64,000 bases of DNA, taken from the NCBI GenBank assembly GCA_000421065.1, contig ATWD01000001.1, forward strand, positions 992,001 through 1,056,000. Reading direction: 5' to 3'. Source of the stretch: Acidobacteriaceae bacterium TAA 166. Lineage in GTDB: Bacteria > Acidobacteriota > Terriglobia > Terriglobales > Acidobacteriaceae. The position numbers and the translations under genes were made by a program. The notes under the pieces are model-generated. The model saw only the letters and a program-made list of their open reading frames with translations, made no database searches and was not told where the DNA came from. Below, piece after piece: positions 45,492 to 53,780 of this stretch (positions within the stretch are counted from its first letter, which is position 1; every line of letters begins with the position of its first letter).

Positions 45492-46667
45492 ATGACTATG
45501 GGAAGAAAGATTAGCGTGAGGCTCGGAGCCTGCCTGGCGCTTGTGCTTGCGCTCACGGCGCAGAAGGGCTGGTCCCAGCCGGCTCCAGCGAGCGTTCATG
45601 GGCATGTGAACAACGCCATTGGATCCCCCTTGACGAAGGGACAGGTAAAGCTGACCCAGGACAAGTCTTCGGATGCGGCGGCCCGGAAGTATACGAACAC
45701 CTTCGAGATCGATGCGAATGGCGACTTCAAGGGAACCGGGATCGCTCCCGGCAACTACCTGGCGATCGTCTTCGTGGACGACAAGAGCGTGGATTTTCAG
45801 GACAACGTGGCCTTCGCGGCAGGCGAGGACCATGCGCTGAACTTCGATATGACCCGTAAGGAGTACATCGACAAGATGACTCCCGAGGAGAAGAAGCAGC
45901 TGGAGGAGTTCAAGAAGAAGAACGGCGAGGCTGCGCAGGCCAACGCGAAGATCGCCAACCTGAATGCCCTGTTGACGCAGGCGCGCGCGGATACGAAGGC
46001 GGGCAACTACGACTCCGCCATCACCGCGATGCAGCAGGCGACCACGCAGAAGCCGGACGAGGGCATTCTGTGGGTGGCGCTGGGCGATGCGCAGCTGGGC
46101 TCGGCGGACGCTGCCGCCAAGACGGCTAAGGCCGCGGGCAAGCCGATCGACCAGACGGTCCAGGCGAAGTATGCCGAGGCCGCGGCTTCGTACAAGAAGG
46201 GCGTCGATGCCAATGCCGCCTCGAAGAAGCCGAACGTCGAGACGACGGCGGCGGCCTACAACCAGATGGGCCAGGCACTGGCGAAGAGCGGCGACGGCAA
46301 GGGAGCCTCGGATGCCTACGAGCAGGCGGCCAAGGCCCTGCCTGCGAACGCCGGCATGTATTACTACAACGAGGCCGCCACGCTGTACAACGCGGGCAAG
46401 CTGGATGACGCCGCCGTGGCCGCAGACAAGGCCATTACCGCCGATCCGAAGCGCGCCGATGCGTACTACATCAAGGGCCAGTCGCTGATCCCGAAGGCCA
46501 CCGTCGATCCGAAGACGCAGAAGATCACTGCGCCCCCAGGATGCGTCGAGGCTTATCAGCAGTACCTGGAACTGGTTCCGGAGGGTCCGCGCTCGGAGGA
46601 GGTCAAGGGCATCCTCCAGGGCATCGGAGCCCAGGTCAAGTCCAGCTACAAGGCAGGCAAGAAGTAG
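45492..46667 (+). CDS. Exported TPR protein with carboxypeptidase-regulatory-like domain
   Basis: A 391-residue protein with a signal peptide (RLGACLALVLALTAQKGWSQ), an N-terminal beta-sandwich like the carboxypeptidase regulatory domain (VHGHVNNAIGSPLTKGQVKLTQD ... FKGTGIAPGNYLAIVFVDD), a charged helical linker (KEYIDKMTPEEKKQLEEFKKKNGEAAQ), and 4-5 tetratricopeptide repeats (NYDSAITAMQQATTQKPDEGILWVALGDAQLG etc.). Likely a periplasmic scaffold. GGAGAAC is upstream of ATG 45492. A terminator follows. Confidence 0.85.
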   Translation: MTMGRKISVRLGACLALVLALTAQKGWSQPAPASVHGHVNNAIGSPLTKGQVKLTQDKSSDAAARKYTNTFEIDANGDFKGTGIAPGNYLAIVFVDDKSVDFQDNVAFAAGEDHALNFDMTRKEYIDKMTPEEKKQLEEFKKKNGEAAQANAKIANLNALLTQARADTKAGNYDSAITAMQQATTQKPDEGILWVALGDAQLGSADAAAKTAKAAGKPIDQTVQAKYAEAAASYKKGVDANAASKKPNVETTAAAYNQMGQALAKSGDGKGASDAYEQAAKALPANAGMYYYNEAATLYNAGKLDDAAVAADKAITADPKRADAYYIKGQSLIPKATVDPKTQKITAPPGCVEAYQQYLELVPEGPRSEEVKGILQGIGAQVKSSYKAGKK

Positions 46668-46690
46668 GGCTCTAAAATCTTCGACGGGAG

Positions 46691-46720
46691 AGGCCTCGGC
46701 GATATGCCGAGGCCTTTTTC
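46691..46720 (+). terminator. Rho-independent terminator after the TPR gene
   Basis: AGGCCTCGGC (46691-46700) and GCCGAGGCCT (46706-46715) form a perfect 10-base stem with loop GATAT, followed by TTTTC. It ends 26 bases before moeA, so moeA likely has its own promoter or receives read-through. Confidence 0.92.
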
Positions 46721-46745
46721 TTGGAGAGCATCGGGGGAATGAAGG

Positions 46746-48011
46746 ATGAGATCGAGCAGTATCGACGGCGGCAAAGAGGACGGCCGGGTGGTGAGCTTCG
46801 ACGAGGCGCTTGGGATTGTTCTGGAGCAGGCTTCGAATCTGCAAAGGCCAGCGCGGGAGCGGGTCTCGCTGACGGGCTCGCTGGGGCGCGTGCTGGCATC
46901 GGCGGTCATGGCGGATCGGGATCATCCAGCCTTCAACCGTTCGACGCGGGATGGCTTCGCGGTGCGAGCCGGGGATGCGATGTCGGGAGGCTGGATCGAG
47001 GTGGTGGGGCAAGTTGCGGCGGGGGGAGCCTGGAGAGAGGGCCTGAGAGAGGACGCGACGGTCGAGATCATGACCGGGGCACCCGTGCCCGACGATGCGG
47101 ATGCCGTGGTGATGCTGGAGCATGTGGAGCGTGACGGCGAGGGCGGGATCCGGCTGGCGGAAGGACGGGCGATCAGGAAGGGAGAGAACATCGTGGCGCG
47201 GGGCAGCGAGGCACGGGCCGGCGATGAGGTGTTGCCCGAAGGAACGGAGATGGATGCGGCTGCGATTGCCCTGGCGGCGGGATGCGGCGCGGCAGAGGTT
47301 GAGGTCTTTCGCCGGCCCAGGGTCTCGATTCTGGCTACGGGCGATGAGCTGGTGGATCTAGGGGAGACTCCGGGGCCGGAGCAGATTCGCAACTCGAACA
47401 GCTATGGCCTAGAGGCCCTGGTAAGCCGTGCGGGAGCAGAGCCCTTGCGATTACCCGTGGCTCGCGACCGCCGCGACGATCTGAGGAGGTCGATTCTTCG
47501 GGCACGCGAGGCGGACCTGCTGCTGCTGACCGGAGGGGTCTCGATGGGGGAGTACGACCTGGTGGAGGAGGTCCTGCTGGAGTTGGGCGCGGAGTTCTTC
47601 TTCACCGGGGTGAGGATGCAACCGGGCAAGCCGCTGGTCTTCGGAAGGCTTCCGGAGGGGAAGGACAGGCGGGCGATGTACTTTTTCGGTCATCCGGGGA
47701 ACCCGGTTTCGACGCAAGCGACCTTCGCATGTTTTGCGGAGCCGATGGTGAGGGCGATGCGCGGGGCGGCGGTGGAAGAGCCGCGCTTCGCGCAGGCGAC
47801 GCTGGCCGAGGAGGTTGCGGGCCGTCCGGCGCTGACGAGGGTTCTGCCCGCGCGATTGACGGCGAAGCGCGACCGGCCTGAGGTGCGGCTGGTGCCGTGG
47901 CAGGGCTCGGGCGATATGGCGGCAAACGCCAGGTCCAACTGCTATGCCGTTCTGCCGGAGGGGATCGAGGGCTTTCAAGCGGGCGAGGTGATTACGGTGC
48001 TTCTGCGCTGA
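46746..48011 (+). CDS. moeA: Molybdopterin molybdenumtransferase
   Basis: MoeA inserts molybdate into adenylated molybdopterin. The 421-residue sequence has the domain III/IV signatures: RPRVSILATGDELVDLGETPGPEQIRNSNSY, LLLLTGGVSMGEYDLV, and the FGHPGNPVSTQATF motif, with the N-terminal DRDHPAFNRSTRDGFAV block. The ATG start is the first in a compatible place after the terminator. moaC follows 47 bases after its stop. Confidence 0.95.
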   Translation: MRSSSIDGGKEDGRVVSFDEALGIVLEQASNLQRPARERVSLTGSLGRVLASAVMADRDHPAFNRSTRDGFAVRAGDAMSGGWIEVVGQVAAGGAWREGLREDATVEIMTGAPVPDDADAVVMLEHVERDGEGGIRLAEGRAIRKGENIVARGSEARAGDEVLPEGTEMDAAAIALAAGCGAAEVEVFRRPRVSILATGDELVDLGETPGPEQIRNSNSYGLEALVSRAGAEPLRLPVARDRRDDLRRSILRAREADLLLLTGGVSMGEYDLVEEVLLELGAEFFFTGVRMQPGKPLVFGRLPEGKDRRAMYFFGHPGNPVSTQATFACFAEPMVRAMRGAAVEEPRFAQATLAEEVAGRPALTRVLPARLTAKRDRPEVRLVPWQGSGDMAANARSNCYAVLPEGIEGFQAGEVITVLLR

Positions 48012-48058
48012 GCCGCGCCTGCGTATGGTTAGTAGAAACAGAGAAGAGGGAGGCGGGA

Positions 48059-48523
48059 TTGACGAAGTTATCGCACTATGACGAAGAGGGGCACGCCCAC
48101 ATGGTGGATGTGAGCGCGAAGCCGAACAGCAGGCGCGAGGCGAGGGCGAGGGCGTTTGTCGAGCTCTCGGCCGAGGCTCTGGCCGCGCTGCCTCGGAATC
48201 CCAAGGGCAATCCTTTGGAGGTGGCTCGTTTTGCGGGGATTCAGGCGGCCAAGCAGACCTCTTCGCTGATTCCGATGTGTCATCCGCTGGCGTTGAGTTT
48301 TGTGGAGGTGGAGGCGCGTGTGACGGAGGGCGGAGTTGCGATTGAGTCGACGGCGGCGACGGTCGCCGGGACGGGCGTCGAGATGGAGGCGATGGTGGCG
48401 GCTTCGGTTGCGGCACTCACGGTCTATGACATGACCAAGGCTCTCGATAAGGGCATCCGCATCCGTGAGGTGGAGCTGGTGAGCAAGAGCGGCGGCAAGA
48501 GCGGAGAGTGGAGGCGGGAATAA
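48059..48523 (+). CDS. moaC: Cyclic pyranopterin monophosphate synthase
   Basis: MoaC converts the MoaA product to cyclic pyranopterin monophosphate in molybdenum-cofactor synthesis. I set the start at TTG 48059 because GGGAGG lies five bases before it and the product then begins TKLSHYDEEGHAHMVDVSAK, as in the family; total 154 residues. Catalytic-region motifs LIPMCHPLALSFVEVE and VYDMTKALDKGI are present. It follows moeA and converges on egtD, separated by a repeat end. Confidence 0.95.
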   Translation: MTKLSHYDEEGHAHMVDVSAKPNSRREARARAFVELSAEALAALPRNPKGNPLEVARFAGIQAAKQTSSLIPMCHPLALSFVEVEARVTEGGVAIESTAATVAGTGVEMEAMVAASVAALTVYDMTKALDKGIRIREVELVSKSGGKSGEWRRE

Positions 48524-48551
48524 GGATCCGCGTTTTTGGGGAGCAAAGACG

Positions 48552-48582
48552 ATGGCCTGCCGGCCGGGTCCACTGCGCTCGG
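48552..48582. repeat. Solo left end of the dispersed repeat
   Basis: ATGGCCTGCCGGCCGGGTCC followed by ACTGCGCTCGG, almost identical to the left end of copies A and B, between convergent moaC and egtD. A short GGCAGC follows, perhaps a trace of the right end. Confidence 0.75.
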
Positions 48583-48611
48583 CAGCACTAGTTTTTATCC
48601 CAAACCATGCC

Positions 48612-49676
48612 CTAGACCGCGGTGGCAAGATTGACGGCGAAGCGGTGTTGCGGGTCCTGCCAGCTGTGCGCGAGGGTGAAGCCGGAGGATTCGAGCAGCT
48701 CACGAATGCGCGCTTCCGTGAATTTGTAACTGTTTTCGGTATGAATCGATTCGTTCGGCGCAAATCGCAGATGGAGCGCGGTTCCGGCAGAGTTCGCGGG
48801 GAGGTGAACCTGCTGTGCGGCTTCTGAGACGAGGTGCATCTCCATGCGCGACTCGGAGGGGTTCCAGCGAGCTTCGTGGCGGAAGGCTCCGGGGATGAAG
48901 TCGGCGTCGAGATCGCGGTTGATGCGGGTGAGAACGTTGCGATTAAAGGCGGCGGTGACTCCACGAGCATCGTCGTAAGCCGCGATGAGCTCTTCGACGG
49001 TCTTTGCCGGGCCGGGGGCGAGATCGGTGCCGAGAAGGAGCCGGTCGCCGGGAAGCAGCTGGGCGCGCAGGTTGCGCAGGACGCCGCGGGCGTCTTCGGG
49101 AGCGAAGTTTCCGATGCTGGATCCGATGTAGAGCGCGAGGGTGCGGGTGTTGGGAAGGCGGTTGAGCGGGAGGGCCTGGGTGGTGTAGTCGGCGACCTGG
49201 CTGCGGACGGTGACGCCGGGGATGTGGTCGCGGATGTTGGCGGAGGCCTCGGCGAGCGCGGTCTCGGAGACGTCGACGGGCTGGTAGACGACGGTGCGTT
49301 GGCGGCGAACGGTGGCGGCGAGGAGGATGCCGGTCTTAGTGGCGGTCCCGGCGCCGAGCTCGATGAGGGTGAGCATGGGCGAGGAATCGTCGCCGGTGGG
49401 CTGGGAGGCGCGCTGGATGATCTCGTCGGCGTGGGCGGTGAAGAGACTGCGCTCGGTGCGGGTGAGGTAGTACTCCTCGAGATCGGTGATCTGCTCGAAG
49501 AGGCGCGATCCGGCCTCGTCGTAGAAGAGCCAGGGGGAGAGGGTTTTGGGGGTGCTGGTGAGGCCGGCGCGGACCTCGGCGGCAACAGCATCGGTGGAGG
49601 AGGTCAACGGGGACTCTTCGAACTGGGAGAGCGAATCCGAGGAGAGCGAATCGACGGCCGCGGGGGTGATGGACAC
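48612..49676 (-). CDS. egtD: L-histidine N-alpha-methyltransferase (ergothioneine synthesis)
   Basis: EgtD makes hercynine (trimethylhistidine) from histidine and three SAM. Segments supporting this are SPWLFYDEAGSRLFEQITDLEEYYLTRTE, LIELGAGTATKTG for SAM binding, VDVSETAL, LYIGSSIGNFAPEDA and the C-terminal RMEMHLVSEA. The GTG at 49676 gives 354 residues with AAAGGA ten bases upstream; a longer frame from GTG 49778 has no Shine-Dalgarno. Usual length is ~320; an N-terminal Ser/Asp-rich stretch accounts for the excess. egtB is 1.1 kb further upstream on the same strand. Confidence 0.92.
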   Translation of the reverse strand: MSITPAAVDSLSSDSLSQFEESPLTSSTDAVAAEVRAGLTSTPKTLSPWLFYDEAGSRLFEQITDLEEYYLTRTERSLFTAHADEIIQRASQPTGDDSSPMLTLIELGAGTATKTGILLAATVRRQRTVVYQPVDVSETALAEASANIRDHIPGVTVRSQVADYTTQALPLNRLPNTRTLALYIGSSIGNFAPEDARGVLRNLRAQLLPGDRLLLGTDLAPGPAKTVEELIAAYDDARGVTAAFNRNVLTRINRDLDADFIPGAFRHEARWNPSESRMEMHLVSEAAQQVHLPANSAGTALHLRFAPNESIHTENSYKFTEARIRELLESSGFTLAHSWQDPQHRFAVNLATAV

Positions 49677-49926
49677 TTGGAATAGGTCCTTTCCTGGGAT
49701 ACGCGGCACAGACCGCTCGATGTTGGATGCAGATAAAAGGCCGGGGAAGGCAGATGGATGCTTCTTTACTGACGCCACGTTGTCAGCAGAGGAGGTAGGG
49801 GAAGATTAATTTTGTAAAAGGAGCGCTCCGGCCGGGTTAACGGAGCAGGGGTATGGGCCGTAGGCAGGACCGATCGATCAGGGATACTCTGCCAGGGGGA
49901 TGGGAGGAGGGAGGTAGCCTGCGAGT

Positions 49927-49952
49927 CCCAGGCCTCGATGTGGAGGCCTGGG
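49927..49952. repeat. REP-like palindrome downstream of the RcnB-like gene
   Basis: CCCAGGCCTC (49927-49936) and GAGGCCTGGG (49943-49952) pair perfectly around GATGTG. It differs from the trmFO copy by one changed base in each arm that keeps pairing. It lies ten bases beyond the RcnB-like stop and may serve as its 3' hairpin. Confidence 0.7.
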
Positions 49953-49961
49953 CTGAGGGAG

Positions 49962-50378
49962 CTAACGCGTGGCGGCCGCGGCCAGGTCGAGCACGTCGGC
50001 GATGATGCGCGAGGTGGGGTTATAGGCGACGACATAGCCGTCATAGTAGCCGTATTGATAACCGGGGGGCGGGGGGGGAACCTGAGAGTAGTAGGAACGG
50101 GGAACGGGCTGGAAGCGATAGTTTGGAGGGATGCGCTGTCCGCGCTCGAAGTGCGGGCGACGCGGATTGTTCCGCCAGCGGCTGATGTCCTTCTGGTAGT
50201 GCGGGGCGAAGTGGCCGCGGTCTTCGTCGCGGAAGTGGAAGTCTTGGCCGCGACCGTTGTCGCGCCGGTCGTCACGATGCTGAGGAACGGCCTGGGCTAC
50301 ACCCGTTAAAAGAGCAAATGCCAAAGCCGGAGCGATGGCGTTTTGAAGGGCCCTGTGCGCGATGGAACGGACTGTCAT
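49962..50378 (-). CDS. RcnB-like exported small protein
   Basis: A 138-residue exported protein: a signal peptide-like N-terminus (NAIAPALAFALLTGVAQA), a His/Asp/Arg-rich middle (PQHRDDRRDNGRGQDFHFRDEDRGHFAPHYQ), and a C-terminal domain FERGQRIPPNYRFQPVPRSYYSQVPPPPPGYQYGYYDGYVVAYNPTSRIIADVL that follows the RcnB pattern (periplasmic protein tied to Ni/Co efflux in E. coli). GAGGG lies eight bases before ATG 50378. Metal binding is inference. It sits between egtD and egtB. Confidence 0.72.
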   Translation of the reverse strand: MTVRSIAHRALQNAIAPALAFALLTGVAQAVPQHRDDRRDNGRGQDFHFRDEDRGHFAPHYQKDISRWRNNPRRPHFERGQRIPPNYRFQPVPRSYYSQVPPPPPGYQYGYYDGYVVAYNPTSRIIADVLDLAAAATR

Positions 50379-50556
50379 TTTTTTATTCCCTCGTCGACAT
50401 AGATATGTCATGTATTGAGATGCAAGAGGTTATGGGAGGTCGCCTGCGGATCCCAGTAGAAGATGCACAGATTTCAGGGTAACGAGGCTGGAGAGAATCT
50501 CCGGCCATGAAGAGAAGGTTCAACCGAATTTTAATGCGGATGCGGACCTGGGTAAA

Positions 50557-50793
50557 GAGCTGCGCTGCCGCGCGGGCCCACTGCGCGTGGGGCGGTCACT
50601 TCGTGACGCGTAATTGCCCTCCGGGTCGAGGCTCCAGTTGGTCGCTTGCAAAATTCTCGAGCCGACCAGAAGGAGGCCCACGGGCGTTGCCGATACGCGC
50701 GTCGGGAAGTGACCGCCCGTACTGCGGGGTCCCCACAAACAGATCTTCGTTTGTGGGGCGGCCGAGTGCGATGGACCCGGTCGGCAGACCATA
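50557..50793. repeat. Dispersed palindromic repeat, copy C (~237 bp)
   Basis: Third full copy, in the 425 bases between the RcnB-like gene and egtB, with no gene in the remainder. It carries GCGGTCACTTCGTGACGCG and an opposing, slightly diverged GCGTCGGGAAGTGACCGC, plus a perfect hairpin CCCCACAAAC/GTTTGTGGGG (near 50728-50757). Its left end begins GCTGCGCTGCCGCGCGGGCC and its right end GGACCCGGTCGGCAG, so left and right end types are swapped relative to copy B, as if inverted. Confidence 0.8.
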
Positions 50794-50803
50794 GGTCTGT
50801 GCT

Positions 50804-52096
50804 CTAACGGGCCAGGCGTAGGCCGGAGAACTGCCAGCGTGTGGCAGGCGAAAAGAAGTTGCGATACGTGGCGCGAATGTGACTTGCCGGCGTGACGCAG
50901 GAGCCTCCCCGCAGCACCATCTGCGAGCTCATGAACTTGCCGTTGTACTCCCCGAGGGCGCCGGGCAGCGGAGCATAGCCGGGATAGCCGGTGTATGGGC
51001 TGGCGGTCCACTCCCACACGTCGCCGAAGATCTGCTGCAGGCCAGAGAGATGGCCGGCGGGGGTGGGATGGAGGCTGCCGGTGTCGAGCAGGTTGGAGCG
51101 GGCTCCGGGCGCGGCCTCGCGGGCGGCGTACTCCCACTCGAACTCCGTGGGGAGACGGTAGCCGGTCCAGCGGGCGTAGGCGTCGGCCTCGAAGAAGCTG
51201 AGGTGGCAGACGGGCGTCTCGGAGAGGTCTTCGAGCGGGATGAGCCCGTGGAGCGTGTAGATGGACCATCCGGATTTGGTCTCGGAGTCGCGCTGCCAGT
51301 AGAGAGGGGCCTGCCAGCCCTCGGAGCGAATGGCGGTCCAGCCCTCGGAGAGCCAGAGCTCGGGACGGTTGTAGCCGTTCTGGTCGAGGAAGGCGAGGTA
51401 TTCGGCACAAGTGACGAGGCGGCTGGCGAGACGGTAGGGCGCGATGTAGACGGGATGGCGCGGGGTCTCGTTGTCGAAGGCGAAGCAGTCGATGGCGTTG
51501 GGGTCGGGGGTGAGTCCGATCTCGGTGAGGCCGGGGGAGAAGTCGATCCACTCGAGCGGAGGCGCGATGGTGGTTCCCTGCGCGGGGGAGGCATCTTCGA
51601 TGTAGGGCGGATGCAGGGGGTTGGTGAAGAGGGCGTGCTTAACGTCGGTGGCGATCAGCTCCTGATGCTGCTGCTCGTGTTCGATGCCGAGGGCGATGCG
51701 GCGGGCGGCCTCGTCTTCGACGGTGTGCTGCAGCAGACGCTCGATGCCGGCATCGACGCTGGCGCGATAGGAGAGGATGAGGTCGAGCGGGGGACGGGAG
51801 AAGGAGGAGCGGAGCTTCTTTTCGGGCATCTCGCCGAGGGAGTTGTAGTAGCTGTTGAAGAGCCAGCGGAAGTCGGGATGGAAGGGGGTGTAACCGGCGA
51901 GGAATTCGGAGAGGACGAAGGTTTCGAAGAACCAGCTGGTATGGGCCAGGTGCCATTTGACTGGGCTGGCCTCGGGACAGGACTGCACCATCATGTCCTC
52001 GGGCGAGAGAGGTCGACAGAGCGTTGCCGTGGCGTTGCGGACGGCCTTGTAACGGGCAAGGAGAGAGGCGGCTGCATTATCGAGGGAGGCTGGCAT
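50804..52096 (-). CDS. egtB: Ergothioneine synthase EgtB-type iron enzyme
   Basis: EgtB is a non-heme iron sulfoxide synthase joining hercynine to a thiol (gamma-glutamylcysteine or cysteine) with O2. From ATG 52096 it has 430 residues: an N-terminal DinB-like domain with iron ligand His52 (KWHLAHTSWFFE) and the HEQQHQE motif near residue 145, and a C-terminal formylglycine-generating-type domain (PVCHLSFFEADAYARWTGYRLPTEFEWEYAAR, DVWEWTASPY, RGGSCVTP). egtD is nearby on the same strand; egtA, egtC and egtE are not in the window. Confidence 0.93.
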   Translation of the reverse strand: MPASLDNAAASLLARYKAVRNATATLCRPLSPEDMMVQSCPEASPVKWHLAHTSWFFETFVLSEFLAGYTPFHPDFRWLFNSYYNSLGEMPEKKLRSSFSRPPLDLILSYRASVDAGIERLLQHTVEDEAARRIALGIEHEQQHQELIATDVKHALFTNPLHPPYIEDASPAQGTTIAPPLEWIDFSPGLTEIGLTPDPNAIDCFAFDNETPRHPVYIAPYRLASRLVTCAEYLAFLDQNGYNRPELWLSEGWTAIRSEGWQAPLYWQRDSETKSGWSIYTLHGLIPLEDLSETPVCHLSFFEADAYARWTGYRLPTEFEWEYAAREAAPGARSNLLDTGSLHPTPAGHLSGLQQIFGDVWEWTASPYTGYPGYAPLPGALGEYNGKFMSSQMVLRGGSCVTPASHIRATYRNFFSPATRWQFSGLRLAR

Positions 52097-52176
52097 GTTT
52101 GTTTTTACCCCGTTTTCATGGGATGGGCGGCGCGGAGGTTTTGTTGCTTTTTCTATCCTGCGTAAAAACCGTTCGT

Positions 52177-52929
52177 TCAGGTAGGGCGGTTGAGCAGGCC
52201 GGCAAGCAGGTAGGCGACCGCGGCGGCGGCACCCCCGATGAGCACGGTCTGGGTGGCGCTGCGCAGCCATCCGGTGCCGACGATTTTACCCTTCAAGGCT
52301 CCGAAGACGCCAAGCGCGGCCAGCGTGACGACGACCGAGAGCTCGAGGGCGGTGCGGTTACGTGAGACCAGCATATAAGGCACGAGCGGTACCAGGCCGC
52401 CGGCGATGTAGGAGATGGCGATGGTCAGGGCGGAGCGGTGGGCGCGGCCCGGGAGGGGCGCTTCAAGGCCGAGCTCGAAGCGCATCATGAAGTCGACCCA
52501 TGCGGCGGGGTTCTGCTTGAGAGCCTCGAGCACGGGAGCGGCGCTGGCTCGCGGTACGGTGTACTGCTCGAAGATCTCGTAGATCTCCTCCTCTTCATCG
52601 CGGGTGCGCTCGACGACCTCGCGCTGTTCGCGGAGTTTTTCGGAGGCGTAGTGCTCGGCGTCGCCGCGCGCGGCGAGATATCCTCCGAGGCCCATGGCGA
52701 TGGATCCGGCGGCGATCTCGGCCAGGCCGGCGAGCACGACGATGCGCGAGGAGGCGACGGCTCCGGAGAGCCCCGCGGCGAGCGCGAAGGGGACGGTGAG
52801 GCCGTCGGAGAGGCCGATGACGATATCGCGGAGGGTGGCGCTGGATTCGAAGTGTCCCTCGACGTGGGTCGGATTCGTAAGATTCGCCGCGGAGCGGGCC
52901 CTAACGGAGGAGGGCGAGGATTCGGTCAT
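52177..52929 (-). CDS. VIT1/CCC1-family metal transporter
   Basis: A 250-residue membrane protein of the vacuolar iron transporter family. It has the first-helix signature RDIVIGLSDGLTVPFALAAGLSGAV, the helix-2 block AGLAEIAAGSIAMGLGGYLAARGDAEHY with metal-binding glutamates, a charged cytoplasmic helix (REVVERTRDEEEEIYEIFEQY) and three C-terminal helices. Bacterial members probably move Fe(II) or Mn(II); direction and metal are unproven. It lies upstream of egtB on the same strand with 80 bases between. Confidence 0.9.
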   Translation of the reverse strand: MTESSPSSVRARSAANLTNPTHVEGHFESSATLRDIVIGLSDGLTVPFALAAGLSGAVASSRIVVLAGLAEIAAGSIAMGLGGYLAARGDAEHYASEKLREQREVVERTRDEEEEIYEIFEQYTVPRASAAPVLEALKQNPAAWVDFMMRFELGLEAPLPGRAHRSALTIAISYIAGGLVPLVPYMLVSRNRTALELSVVVTLAALGVFGALKGKIVGTGWLRSATQTVLIGGAAAAVAYLLAGLLNRPT

Positions 52930-53041
52930 GGCGGTAGTTTAGACGCTTTGCGGGAGAGGATTTTTCTTGGTCTGGATCGCGTCTTTCCTCCCAAAAACAC
53001 GTCTCTATGGACACAGGTTCGAAAGATAAGGACGGCACGGA

Positions 53042-53770
53042 ATGGGAGCGAGATGGGCGGGGTATCTTCTGGCCTGCGGGATGGCCGTGGCAGGCGCGAT
53101 GGCCACGCAGGCGCAGGATGCTTCCGAGGGAGCGGCCCTTGCCCGGGGACCGATGGTCCGGGGCACGGTGACGGCCACGGCGGCCGATCACCTGACCATC
53201 AAGACCGAGACGGGCGAGGTGTACGAGATCGCAGTGACGCCGAATACGCGCATGACCAAGGACCGCCAGCCGGTGAAGGCCGCCGACGTGAAGGTGGGCG
53301 ACGGCGTGGGCGCGATGGGCGAGCTCGACGAACCGAAGAAGACGCTGCACGCGCTGTTTGTGGGAGTGATGGACGCGGAACAGGTGAAGAAGATGCGCGA
53401 GGGCCTGGGCAAGGTCTACATCACCGGCAAGGTGACCGCGATCGACGAGGTGAAGATTACCGTGATGCGGCCGGACCGCGTGAGCCAGGTGATCGAGGTG
53501 GACGAGACGACGTCGTTCCGCAAGGGGAGGCGGCGGGGACAGACGGACGATGCTTCCGCGACGGCGAATGGCGGCGGCGAAATGGTGACGCTGGCCGATG
53601 TCAAGGTCGGCGACATGATCGCGGGACAGGGCGGGTTGAAGCATGGCACGTTCGTTCCGACGACGCTTTCGATTCTGCCTCCCGGTGCGGAGGGAGTGAT
53701 GGGAATGCGTGCGCGGCGTGGAGAGAACGGCGCGACGAACGATACTGCTGCTCCCGCTGCGAAGCAGTGA
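53042..53770 (+). CDS. Exported protein with two DUF5666-like domains
   Basis: A 242-residue protein with a signal peptide (LLACGMAVAGAMATQAQ). Two beta-barrel-like units, residues ~38-105 (MVRGTVTATAADHLTIKTETGEVYEIAVTPNTRMTKD ... VKVGDGVGAMGE) and ~122-210 (YITGKVTAIDEVKITVMRPDRVSQVIEVDETTSFRKG ... VKVGDMIAGQGG), fit the DUF5666 pattern. The tail is Ala-rich. It is ten bases ahead of the TonB receptor gene and probably first in the operon. Confidence 0.8.
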   Translation: MGARWAGYLLACGMAVAGAMATQAQDASEGAALARGPMVRGTVTATAADHLTIKTETGEVYEIAVTPNTRMTKDRQPVKAADVKVGDGVGAMGELDEPKKTLHALFVGVMDAEQVKKMREGLGKVYITGKVTAIDEVKITVMRPDRVSQVIEVDETTSFRKGRRRGQTDDASATANGGGEMVTLADVKVGDMIAGQGGLKHGTFVPTTLSILPPGAEGVMGMRARRGENGATNDTAAPAAKQ

Positions 53771-53780
53771 TGCTGATGGG

